Shown here one piece after another: positions 1 to 6,214 of a DNA stretch of 20,591 bases. The notes below the pieces were generated by a model. The model was given only the letters and a program-made list of their open reading frames with translations. It made no database searches and was not told the DNA's origin. The first letter of the stretch is position 1. Each line of letters opens with the position of its first letter. Made by a program: the position numbers and the translations under genes. This DNA comes from an uncultured Methanobrevibacter sp. (GTDB taxonomy: Archaea > Methanobacteriota > Methanobacteria > Methanobacteriales > Methanobacteriaceae), in contig NZ_CALCYR010000014.1 of assembly GCF_937906425.1 (NCBI RefSeq), forward strand, positions 1 to 20,591, read 5' to 3'.

Positions 1-560
1 ATGATCTCATTGGTGGGAATTCCATATTCCATCAGATTGGCCGCCACCCGCATGGTTTCCGGAGAGGTGGCCGGATATTTGAATACTCCGGTATCGGAAA
101 TAATCCCGGTATACAGGCAGATGGCGATCTCCCGGTTCAGTTTTTCAGGATCCAGAATGCGATACAGCACCTCACAGGCAGAACTGACATCTCCATATAT
201 ATAGTTTTCATCCGCATATCCCTGATTGGAAATATGATGATCCAGACAAATGGTATGCCCGGCCGTTTTGAAATAGTTCTGTGCATCACCCAGCCGTTCC
301 AGAGTGGAACAATCCAGGGAAACCATCAGATCATAGGTCTGGTCCCGGTCAAAGGAAACATGCATATCCTCAAAGCCCTTCAGAAACCGGTATTTGTCAC
401 TGGGCTCTTCCAGATAAACATCAACGCACAGAGCCGGATAATTCACCTTCAGATAATTATATAAAGCCAGTACAGAGCCTACGCAGTCTCCGTCTGGCTT
501 AATATGTCCTGATATGGCAATGGAATGAACACTTGACGCAAGCTCATCAATTTTCATCAT
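1..560 (-). CDS. nrnA: Bacterial NrnA-type DHH phosphoesterase, 5' part only (runs off the window)
   Basis: About 186 N-terminal residues of an approximately 320-residue DHH/DHHA1 phosphoesterase (bifunctional oligoribonuclease / pAp phosphatase), which degrades 2-5 nt RNA and 3'-phosphoadenosine 5'-phosphate in the cytoplasm using Mn2+. Seen by translating the minus strand from ATG at 558-560: motif H19-x-x-P22-D23-G-D25 (HIKPDGDC), the second metal-binding Asp in MVSLDCSTLERLGD, the signature D-H-H in ICLDHHISN, then the motif GIISDTGVFKY. The C-terminal DHHA1 half lies beyond base 1. Composition (about 50 % G+C over the first 120 bases) and codon choice (CTG, CGG, GCC) are unlike everything else here and resemble Lachnospiraceae. 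NrnA is normally next to rbfA and truB in Firmicutes, and the few codons upstream (VNRK-stop, at 557-571) could be the end of rbfA. Function is confident; membership in the same chromosome as the rest is doubtful. Confidence 0.85.
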   Translation of the reverse strand, partial: MMKIDELASSVHSIAISGHIKPDGDCVGSVLALYNYLKVNYPALCVDVYLEEPSDKYRFLKGFEDMHVSFDRDQTYDLMVSLDCSTLERLGDAQNYFKTAGHTICLDHHISNQGYADENYIYGDVSSACEVLYRILDPEKLNREIAICLYTGIISDTGVFKYPATSPETMRVAANLMEYGIPTNEI

Positions 561-600
561 TTTCTGTTTACCTCATCAATCTTTTTCATCATTTCCTGAG
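541..600. other. Bacterial/archaeal composition junction, probable chimera point
   Basis: Two near-identical short stretches face each other here: on the minus strand ATGATGAAAAAGATTGATGA (572-592, inside the aldo/keto reductase, encoding MMKKIDE) and ATGATGAAAATTGATGAG (543-560, the nrnA start, encoding MMKIDE). The archaeal gene stops within this zone and the bacterial gene begins. The sequence shows the similarity and the composition change. That the two genomes were joined through it, in assembly or in vivo, is inference. Confidence 0.6.
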
Positions 601-1495
601 CTTCCGGAGTCAAGCTTGGTTCGGATGGGAATCTTCTAATCCATAAAGACATTCTTGCACATTTGAATATTTCAATCTCTTCAGGGCATGGATTGCAATA
701 GCCGCAGCCTCTGCAGAAGTCTCCTTGAAGTTCCTCCCTTTCTTTCATGATGATTTCTTCAAGTTCCTTGTCCAGTTTAGGGTCCTCTTTCATATATGAT
801 AGGAATTCATCAAGTTCTGAAAGCTTTTGGATTCCCCAAATTGGTACTACATTGTCAAAATGATTGATGTATGAATAAGCGGCCTTTGAACTTCTGATAA
901 GTCCTCCAGACATTGCTTTCATTGCAATGAATCCTATATTGTTTGCCCTTGCTTTCTCTACAATTGCCAATTCCTTGGATCCTGTAAGGTAGGAGAATGG
1001 GAATTGGATGGTTTCATATAATCCGCTATTTATTGCCTCTTCAGCCAATTCAAACTTGTGGGATGTAAATCCAATATGTCTTATTGTTCCTTCATCATAT
1101 AGGTCAAACAATGCATCGTATGCTCCGCTTCCGTCACCTTCGGTAGGGCAAAATGAAGGGTTGTGGATTTGATATAGGTCTATATAGTCTGTTCCTAAAT
1201 TGTCAAGGCTGGTTTTAATGTCTTTTTCAATATTCTTTCTGTTTTCGCCCTGAGTTTTACTGGCTATTATTATGCTTTCTCTAGGATATTCATCATTGAA
1301 TCCCTTGAATGCATAGTTTAATTTTTCTTCACTGTCTGTATATGCCCTTGCAGTGTCATAGAAGTTTATTCCATTTGCATAAGCCTTTCTCACGATTTCT
1401 GCACTTTCATTAAAGTCTACTCTTTGAATGGGTAATGCTCCAAAACCGTTCTTTTCTATTTTCAATCCAGTTTTACCAAGTATTACTTGAGTCAT
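557..1495 (-). CDS. Aldo/keto reductase with ferredoxin-type C-terminus, truncated
   Basis: 312 residues, predicted NADPH-dependent oxidoreductase of the aldo/keto reductase superfamily (COG1453-type, with an iron-sulfur tail); physiological substrate unknown. The TIM-barrel tetrad is visible: D47 (FYDTARAY), Y52 (AYTDSEE), K80 (IIASKTQ), H111 (DLYQIHNP). A cysteine cluster C261-xx-C264-xx-C267-xxx-C270-P follows the barrel. Relatives in methanogens are usually about 370-390 residues and continue after the '...MKKIE' helix with a second motif of the form CxxCGxCxxxCPY. Here the protein ends VNRK-stop just where that motif should begin, exactly at the junction with bacterial DNA. The start ATG at 1493-1495 has only a weak ribosome site. 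I take the gene to be archaeal with its last 60 or so codons replaced by foreign sequence. Confidence 0.85.
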   Translation of the reverse strand: MTQVILGKTGLKIEKNGFGALPIQRVDFNESAEIVRKAYANGINFYDTARAYTDSEEKLNYAFKGFNDEYPRESIIIASKTQGENRKNIEKDIKTSLDNLGTDYIDLYQIHNPSFCPTEGDGSGAYDALFDLYDEGTIRHIGFTSHKFELAEEAINSGLYETIQFPFSYLTGSKELAIVEKARANNIGFIAMKAMSGGLIRSSKAAYSYINHFDNVVPIWGIQKLSELDEFLSYMKEDPKLDKELEEIIMKEREELQGDFCRGCGYCNPCPEEIEIFKCARMSLWIRRFPSEPSLTPEAQEMMKKIDEVNRK

Positions 1496-1545
1496 GCAAT
1501 CAATCCAAAAATATTAATTTTTATCAAAAATTTAAGTCTAAATAA

Positions 1546-1609
1546 ATTAAAATTTCTAATGAACTCTTTTTATTAATATTAAAATTTCTAAAGAAATCTT
1601 TTTATTAAT
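1546..1609. repeat. 32-bp tandem duplication in the argD/aldo-keto reductase spacer
   Basis: Two adjacent 32-bp copies, 1546-1577 and 1578-1609, differ at two positions; each begins ATTAAAATTTCTAA and ends CTTTTTATTAAT. It lies in the divergent spacer 1496-1912, about 50 nt upstream of the aldo/keto reductase start. No gene is seen in that spacer. Confidence 0.85.
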
Positions 1610-1672
1610 TATTTTTTTATATAATAAATTATAAATATACTTATGTTAATTTGATTAATATTTCTTAAATAA

Positions 1673-1860
1673 TTTTAGAATTCTCTTTTAACAGATTAAG
1701 TTTTAGAATTAAAATTTTAGAATTCTCTTTTAACAGATAAGTTTTAGAATTAAAATTTTTGAATTCTTTTTTAGCAGATTAAGTTTAGAATTAAAATTTT
1801 AGTATTCTCTTTTAAGAATTTAAGTTTTAGAATTCTCTTTTAAGAAATTAAATTATAAAT
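1673..1860. repeat. 41-42 bp tandem repeat array upstream of argD
   Basis: Three good copies at 1673-1714, 1715-1755 and 1756-1796, followed by two shortened, diverged copies (about 1797-1824 and 1825-1860). The unit is TTTTAGAATTCTCTTTTAAC followed by AGATTAAG and a second TTTTAGAATT. The array ends about 50 nt before the argD start, so it overlaps the region where the argD promoter must be; TATA-like AAATTATAAATT (1851-1862) is in its last copy. Confidence 0.85.
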
Positions 1861-1912
1861 TTTAAATTATTAAAAGTCATTTTTAACTAATCATTGAATT
1901 ATGGGGTATTTT

Positions 1913-3088
1913 ATGAATACACAAGAGATTATTGATATTGAAGATAAATATTTTGTTAACACATTTAACAGAGTTCCTGTTGTTTTAGACCATGGGCAAG
2001 GGGCAAAGGTTTGGGATATTGATGGAAATGAATATCTTGACTTTTTGGCAGGTATTGCTGTAAACTGTTTAGGTCACAATCATCCAGGACTTGTAAAGGC
2101 GATTCAAGAACAGGCAGAAAAACTTATTCATATTTCAAGCATTTATTATAATGAGCCTGCAACCAGATATGCTAAAAGATTGGTTGATGCAACAGAGTTT
2201 GACAGAATCTTTTTTGCAAATTCCGGTGCTGAAGCTAATGAGGGAGCATTGAAGCTTGCTTTAAAATACAGCGGTAAAAGTGAAGTCTTGTATTTTGGAG
2301 ATTCATTCCATGGAAGAACCATATTGACATTGTCTGTTACAGATCATCCAGAATACAGTGCGCCTTACACCAAAAACTTGCCAAATGGATTCAAGAAAGT
2401 TGAATATGGTGATTTGGACAGTGTTAAGGATGCCATTACTGATGAAACTGCAGCTATTATCATTGAACCAGTTCAAGGTGAAGGTGGAGTAAATATTGCA
2501 TCTCCTGAGTTTTACAAGGGATTGAATGATTTATGTAAGGAAAAAGGAATCTTGATTATTGTTGATGAGGTTCAATCAGGTTTTGGAAGATGCGGTGCTT
2601 TATTTGCCCATGAATTGTTTGGTCTTGAACCGGATATTATGACTGTGGCTAAAGGTATTGGCGGAGGATTCCCAATGGCAGCATTCTTGGCTAAAGAGGA
2701 AGTGGCTGGAGGTTTTGTTCCTGGTGATCATGGTACTACCTTTGCAGGAAGTCCTTTGGCAGGAGCTGCAGCAAATGCTGTTTTAGATGCTTTTGAAAAT
2801 GAGGGCATTGTCGAAAACTCCAAGAAAATAGGGGAATACTTTATTCAAAAATTAAGTGCATTGAAGGAAAAATATGATTTTATTGTGGATGTAAGAGGAG
2901 CAGGGCTATTGATTGGTCTTGAACTTAATTTTGAAGGCGGAGACATTGTTGGTAAAATGTTTGAAAAAGGATTTTTAATCAACTGCACTGCTGGAAATGT
3001 TTTAAGATTTGCACCACCTCTTATAGTTAAAGAAGAAGAGATTGATGCACTTGTAGAAGCACTTGATGAAGTATTTGCTGAAATTTAG
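1913..3088 (+). CDS. argD: Acetylornithine aminotransferase (ArgD)
   Basis: PLP-dependent class-III aminotransferase of 391 residues, full length for the family. It converts N-acetylglutamate semialdehyde to N-acetylornithine with glutamate as amino donor in arginine synthesis, in the cytoplasm. Seen: NSGAEANE (103-110), FHGRT (132-136), IIEPVQGEGG (184-192), VDEVQSGFGR (217-226) and the PLP-binding lysine K247 in TVAKGIGGGFP. I start at ATG 1913, giving MNTQEIIDIED, because GGGGT at 1903-1907 is then a normal ribosome site; the ATG at 1901 (MGYF...) would contain that site. It stands alone: divergent from the truncated reductase, and 206 nt before a same-strand flavin reductase. The family can also act on N-succinyl-diaminopimelate semialdehyde in bacteria, but lysA/dapF nearby do not require that here. 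Very confident. Confidence 0.95.
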   Translation: MNTQEIIDIEDKYFVNTFNRVPVVLDHGQGAKVWDIDGNEYLDFLAGIAVNCLGHNHPGLVKAIQEQAEKLIHISSIYYNEPATRYAKRLVDATEFDRIFFANSGAEANEGALKLALKYSGKSEVLYFGDSFHGRTILTLSVTDHPEYSAPYTKNLPNGFKKVEYGDLDSVKDAITDETAAIIIEPVQGEGGVNIASPEFYKGLNDLCKEKGILIIVDEVQSGFGRCGALFAHELFGLEPDIMTVAKGIGGGFPMAAFLAKEEVAGGFVPGDHGTTFAGSPLAGAAANAVLDAFENEGIVENSKKIGEYFIQKLSALKEKYDFIVDVRGAGLLIGLELNFEGGDIVGKMFEKGFLINCTAGNVLRFAPPLIVKEEEIDALVEALDEVFAEI

Positions 3089-3138
3089 GTTTTATTTTAT
3101 TTTAAACCTTTATTTTAATTATTAAACTTTTATTTTGG

Positions 3139-3166
3139 GGTTTTTTTTAAAACCTTTTTTCTATTT
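3139..3166 (+). terminator. Hairpin plus T-run after argD
   Basis: GGTTTT (3139-3144), TTTT loop, AAAACC (3149-3154), then TTTTTTC and further T-runs; 50 nt after the argD stop. It has the form of an intrinsic terminator, and archaeal RNA polymerase also releases at U-tracts. No experiment supports it. Confidence 0.5.
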
Positions 3167-3294
3167 TTTTACTTTTTAACTCTTTAAATAATATTTTTCT
3201 CTATTTTTACACTAAAATTACTAAAATTTAAATAGTTTTTTTAATAAATTTTTAGTTATACCTAAAATTAAAAAATAATGAAAAAGGTGATTTA

Positions 3295-3858
3295 ATGAAA
3301 AGTATAGACACTATGATTGTTCAACCTTCTCCTGTTTTTATGATAGGAACCTATGATGAAAATGGCACTCCTGATGTTATGAATGCTGCATGGGCTGCTC
3401 AATGTGGTCCTAAACATGTAACCATTAATTTTGCGCTTAATCGTCAAACATTGGAAAACATTAAAAACAATAAGGAATTTACAGTGGCTTATGCAACTAA
3501 AGACACTTTAGTGGTTTCTGATTACTTTGGTATTGTAAGTGCTGCATTGGATGCTGATAAAGTTAAAAATGCAGGAGTAACAGTTGTAAAATCAGAAAAT
3601 ATCAATGCACCTATTGTAGAAGAATATCCTGTTACATTGGAATGTAAGCTTATGGACATGCAGGAAATCGTTCCTGGAAGATGTACAGTAACTGCTGAGG
3701 TTATTAACACTCTCATTAATGAGGAATATCTTGACGATGATGGTAAGGTCAATATTGCTGATATTGAGTTTATTTCCTATAATGGTGTAGACAAAACCTA
3801 TAGGGTTCTTGGTGAAGCTGTAGGTAAAGCTTTTGACTTTAATTCAGATTTACTTTAA
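3295..3858 (+). CDS. Flavin reductase-like FMN-binding protein (flavoredoxin family)
   Basis: 187 residues of the flavin reductase-like / FMN-binding split-barrel family, cytoplasmic, usually a dimer binding FMN and passing electrons from NAD(P)H or ferredoxin to unknown acceptors. Seen: the N-terminal core SPVFMIGTYDENGTPDVMNAAW (12-33) typical of this family, then ALNRQTLENIKNNKEFTVAY (47-66), and the late segment RVLGEAVGKAFDF (168-180). Length is normal (about 180-200). Ribosome site GGTGA with a 4-nt gap to ATG 3295. The upstream TTTAAATAG (about 3227) is a weak TATA candidate. Downstream gene is convergent, so it is probably monocistronic. In methanogens such proteins are often annotated as flavoredoxins; the partner cannot be told from this sequence. 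Confidence 0.88.
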   Translation: MKSIDTMIVQPSPVFMIGTYDENGTPDVMNAAWAAQCGPKHVTINFALNRQTLENIKNNKEFTVAYATKDTLVVSDYFGIVSAALDADKVKNAGVTVVKSENINAPIVEEYPVTLECKLMDMQEIVPGRCTVTAEVINTLINEEYLDDDGKVNIADIEFISYNGVDKTYRVLGEAVGKAFDFNSDLL

Positions 3859-3897
3859 ACCTAGTTATTAAAAAATACTTATTTTGTTTAATAAAAA

Positions 3898-3940
3898 CAT
3901 ATAAAGAAATTTAGAGTTTTTAAACCCTATTCTTTATATG
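3898..3940 (+). terminator. Long stem-loop after the flavin reductase gene
   Basis: An 11-bp perfect outer stem, CATATAAAGAA (3898-3908) with TTCTTTATATG (3930-3940), encloses a second partly paired stem (TAGAGTTT / AAACCCTA). It begins 40 nt after the stop at 3858 and is followed by T-rich DNA. A transcript end or 3' stabiliser is likely; being symmetrical it would also form in readthrough RNA from the convergent radical SAM gene. Confidence 0.55.
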
Positions 3941-3956
3941 ATTTTTAATATTTTTT

Positions 3957-4123
3957 ATTTTCATCATGGAAATTGTTTTAATTTAAATTAATTTTTTAAT
4001 TTTCATATTGAAAATTCTTTTTTTTAAATTTAATTCAAATTTAATTTTTTAATTTTCATATTGAAAATTCTTTTTTTTAAATTTAATTTAAATTCTTATT
4101 TTTTTTATTTTCTTGATGAAAAT
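3957..4123. repeat. Repeated palindrome-plus-T-run units between convergent genes
   Basis: Two nearly identical units, 53 bp apart, each hold AATTTTCA-TAT-TGAAAATT (3998-4016 and 4051-4069) followed by C and eight T's. Degenerate copies flank them (ATTTTCATCATGGAAAT from about 3957; ATTTTC...GAAAAT at 4107-4123). The stretch 3859-4192 lies between two genes that point at each other and holds no gene; these units look like reiterated bidirectional terminators. Confidence 0.75.
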
Positions 4124-4192
4124 GCTATTTTTTAAATTGTTTAAATTTATTTAATTTATTTTAGATTTCTTTTAACCTGTTTTGTATTGATT

Positions 4193-5083
4193 TTATAAAT
4201 GTCCTCTTGTGATTACACTGTCAAGAAGTCCAGGTCTTTTTTTATCAAATTCTACGATTTTATTTTTAATTTCCCGAATCATTTCCTTCTTGTACTTGAA
4301 GTAGGCATTTATTTTAATCATATTATGGACATGACCTCCGAAGAAATAACAGTAGTCATCCATTTCAAGGTTTTCAATCAATGTCAATTCCTCTTCTATA
4401 ATCTCCCTTTCACTGGATTCAAGAAATTCTCCATTATTTTTCATTTCATTTAATGGAGTGCCCTTTTCAATTGATGTTGAGGTTGGAATGATCATGACAG
4501 GTTTGTATTTGTTCAATAGTTTTGCTGTTTCCCTTGCACTTTCAACTCCATTTCCCTTTCCTGCAGCACCTAACATTAAAAGTGCTACATAATCGAAATC
4601 AGCCTCTTGAAGCTTGCATAATTCTCTATATTCGTCTTCTTGACTGTATCCCTTTTGCATTTGCTCCAGCATAGGTTGATAAGCTGATTCCATTCCAATG
4701 TATAATCTGTTCCATCCGGCTTTTCTTAGTTTTTTCAAGTCATCAATGGATTTTCTTTTGGTGTTTCTGATTGAAGTGTAACAGGCAATGGTTTCCACTT
4801 CAGGGAAATACTTGTGAATAAGGTCTGCAATCTTTAAGAGGTGTTTTGTTTGAAGTGCAAATGGATCTCCATTAACTACAAATATTTTCTTCAAGTCCCT
4901 TGGATAATATCTTGACAATTCCTGCAGGTCCTCTTCCACATCTTCCAATGGGGAAATTCCGAATTTTTGACTTTGATACATGCTGCAGAATTGACATTTG
5001 TTCCATGAGCATCCATAGCTTATTTCTAAAAGTGGAGTGTCCGCTTCTGGCGGTGGTCTGTAAACAGGTCCTGTGTAATGCAT
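4193..5083 (-). CDS. Radical SAM protein of unknown substrate
   Basis: 296 residues; a radical S-adenosylmethionine enzyme of the Elp3/MiaB/NifB-like fold, cytoplasmic, probably oxygen-sensitive. Seen: the [4Fe-4S] motif in GCSWNKCQFCSMY with cysteines at 25, 30 and 33, spaced CX4CX2C rather than the classical CX3CX2C; this spacing recurs in a family with sequences like GCxxNxCxFCxMY. Also VNGDPF (69-74), equivalent to the SAM-binding GGE region, and YIGMES (barrel strand 4). No B12 domain, TRAM or SPASM extension is present. The start ATG 5081-5083 follows GGTGA with a 4-nt gap. The substrate is unknown; such proteins are often annotated loosely as coproporphyrinogen oxidase-like, which I do not adopt. 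It is downstream of the NUDIX gene on the same strand, but 374 nt apart. Confidence 0.85.
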   Translation of the reverse strand: MHYTGPVYRPPPEADTPLLEISYGCSWNKCQFCSMYQSQKFGISPLEDVEEDLQELSRYYPRDLKKIFVVNGDPFALQTKHLLKIADLIHKYFPEVETIACYTSIRNTKRKSIDDLKKLRKAGWNRLYIGMESAYQPMLEQMQKGYSQEDEYRELCKLQEADFDYVALLMLGAAGKGNGVESARETAKLLNKYKPVMIIPTSTSIEKGTPLNEMKNNGEFLESSEREIIEEELTLIENLEMDDYCYFFGGHVHNMIKINAYFKYKKEMIREIKNKIVEFDKKRPGLLDSVITRGHL

Positions 5084-5110
5084 TTTTTCACCTTCTTCTT
5101 TTGTTTTTAA

Positions 5111-5250
5111 AATCTTAATTTAATCCCAATTTAAGATTTTTTTAATATAAACTCTTAATAAATCTTTATTTAATATTAATAGGTCTCTTTTTAGATTTTT
5201 TTAATATAAGCTCTTAATTTAATCCCAATTTAAGATTTTTTAATATATTT
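5111..5250. repeat. Duplicated hairpin segment upstream of the radical SAM gene
   Basis: A segment starting CTTAATTTAATCCCAATTTA and running into AAGATTTTTTTAATAT occurs at 5113-5149 and 5213-5248, 100 bp apart; a partial version (TTAGATTTTTTTAATATAAG) is at about 5191-5210. Copy one contains AATCTTAA (5111-5118) and its complement TTAAGATT (5131-5138), followed by T's on the plus strand. The rest of the spacer 5084-5457 is AT-rich with no gene seen; it must hold the radical SAM promoter and the NUDIX transcript end. Confidence 0.75.
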
Positions 5251-5457
5251 AACTAAAAAACTGTATTTAATTGACTTTTAAAGACTTTTAATAAGTTTTA
5301 TTAATATTAAATTAATGTCTATAACTCTTTAATTTGTAAATTTTATTCTTATCTAATTATTTAGTTTCAATATATAAAAACATATTAGTTACTTTTTACT
5401 CACTTAAAGTCTTCTTTTGCCTAAGATTTAAAAAAATTTGTTTAATTATTCTTAAAA

Positions 5458-5895
5458 TTAGATATTAAAATTCTTTTTTTCCAGAGTTGACCTTAAAGAA
5501 CCTGTAAGCATGTCCTCATTGTAAAGTTCCTTTAGTTCTTCAGCACTCACCCACTTGAAATCTTCGTGTTCATCACTTATCTGAACCTCTCCAGAGATTA
5601 TTTCAAGATTCATCATTAATTGGACAGTATTTATGTATTGGTGTGTTCTACGGCTTATGAATCTGTCTTCAACTGTTTCAAAAAGGCTTTCTATTTCTAC
5701 ATCAAGACTTGTTTCCTCTTTCAATTCCCTTACTAAAGCGTCGTCAAAGAATTCTCCAGGGTCTACCTTTCCTCCTGGAAGTTCCCATTTTTGCGGATTA
5801 TTCCTTGATTTCGGATGTCTTTTTAAAATGAGAATCTTTTCCTCTTTTTTAACTACTCCTCTTACTGTTAAGCCCCAATCTTTCTTTTCTGTCAT
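5458..5895 (-). CDS. NUDIX hydrolase
   Basis: 145-residue single-domain NUDIX hydrolase, which cleaves a nucleoside diphosphate linked to another moiety, using Mg2+. The NUDIX box is at 42-64: G42-x5-E48-x7-R56-E57-L-x-E60-E61-x-S63-L, with all metal-binding glutamates present and the usual Gly of the REuxEExGu part replaced by Ser. N-terminal strand WGLTVRGVVKKEEKILILKR and LPGGKVDPGE are typical of MutT/ADP-ribose-type enzymes. The substrate cannot be assigned; candidates are oxidised dNTPs, NAD derivatives or other NDP-X. Start ATG 5893-5895 has AGGTGA 4 nt upstream. It is divergent from lysA across a 319-nt spacer and well separated from the radical SAM gene downstream. Confidence 0.9.
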   Translation of the reverse strand: MTEKKDWGLTVRGVVKKEEKILILKRHPKSRNNPQKWELPGGKVDPGEFFDDALVRELKEETSLDVEIESLFETVEDRFISRRTHQYINTVQLMMNLEIISGEVQISDEHEDFKWVSAEELKELYNEDMLTGSLRSTLEKKNFNI

Positions 5896-6049
5896 TTTAT
5901 CACCTCGAATTATTTAATATATAAATTTTATTATTTTTATTTAATTAATTGTTCATAAAATGTATTTGATTAAATAATTTCTATTTTTTTATTTATTTTA
6001 ATATACTGTTCACCCAAATCTTCGTCGGATATTTCTTTTCCTTAAATAA

Positions 6050-6058
6050 TTATATATA
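6050..6058 (+). promoter_or_regulatory. Candidate TATA box of lysA-dapF
   Basis: TTATATATA preceded by AAATAA, the best TATA match in the divergent spacer 5896-6214. It would place the transcript start near 6080 and give a leader of roughly 130 nt that includes the large hairpin at 6133-6186. Position is inferred from consensus only. Confidence 0.45.
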
Positions 6059-6132
6059 ATCTTGCTTACAAATATTTTATTGATAAATCTTATTTTGGAT
6101 TTATTTTAAATTTTCAAATTTAATCATTTTCC

Positions 6133-6186
6133 TAATTACTTCAAATAATTATTGGAAGTCAATTTTAATAATTATTTGAGTAATTA
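6133..6186 (+). promoter_or_regulatory. Large inverted repeat just upstream of lysA
   Basis: TAATTACT-T-CAAATAATTATT (6133-6153) pairs with AATAATTATTTG-AGTAATTA (6167-6186): 20 base pairs with a single unpaired T at 6141 and a 13-nt loop (GGAAGTCAATTTT). It ends 28 nt before the lysA ATG and 17 nt before its ribosome site. It may be an operator for a dimeric repressor or an RNA hairpin in the leader. No known riboswitch family is recognised. Confidence 0.6.
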
Positions 6187-6214
6187 GATAATGATTTTTA
6201 CGCGGAGGCTTAAA

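Noticed and set aside
234..502. Plus-strand open frames in the first 550 bases
   Set aside because: They are antisense to the nrnA frame, whose HxxPDxD and DHH motifs are intact; they have no domain.
1901..1912. Upstream argD start at 1901
   Set aside because: That ATG overlaps the GGGGT that serves as ribosome site for the ATG at 1913, and MGYF is not like family N-termini.
5633..5917. 94-codon plus-strand open frame opposite the NUDIX gene
   Set aside because: Serine/phenylalanine-rich antisense shadow; the minus-strand frame has a full NUDIX box.
6050..6214. Lysine riboswitch ahead of lysA
   Set aside because: The leader is AT-rich with one long hairpin and lacks the multi-helix junction and conserved bases of the lysine riboswitch.
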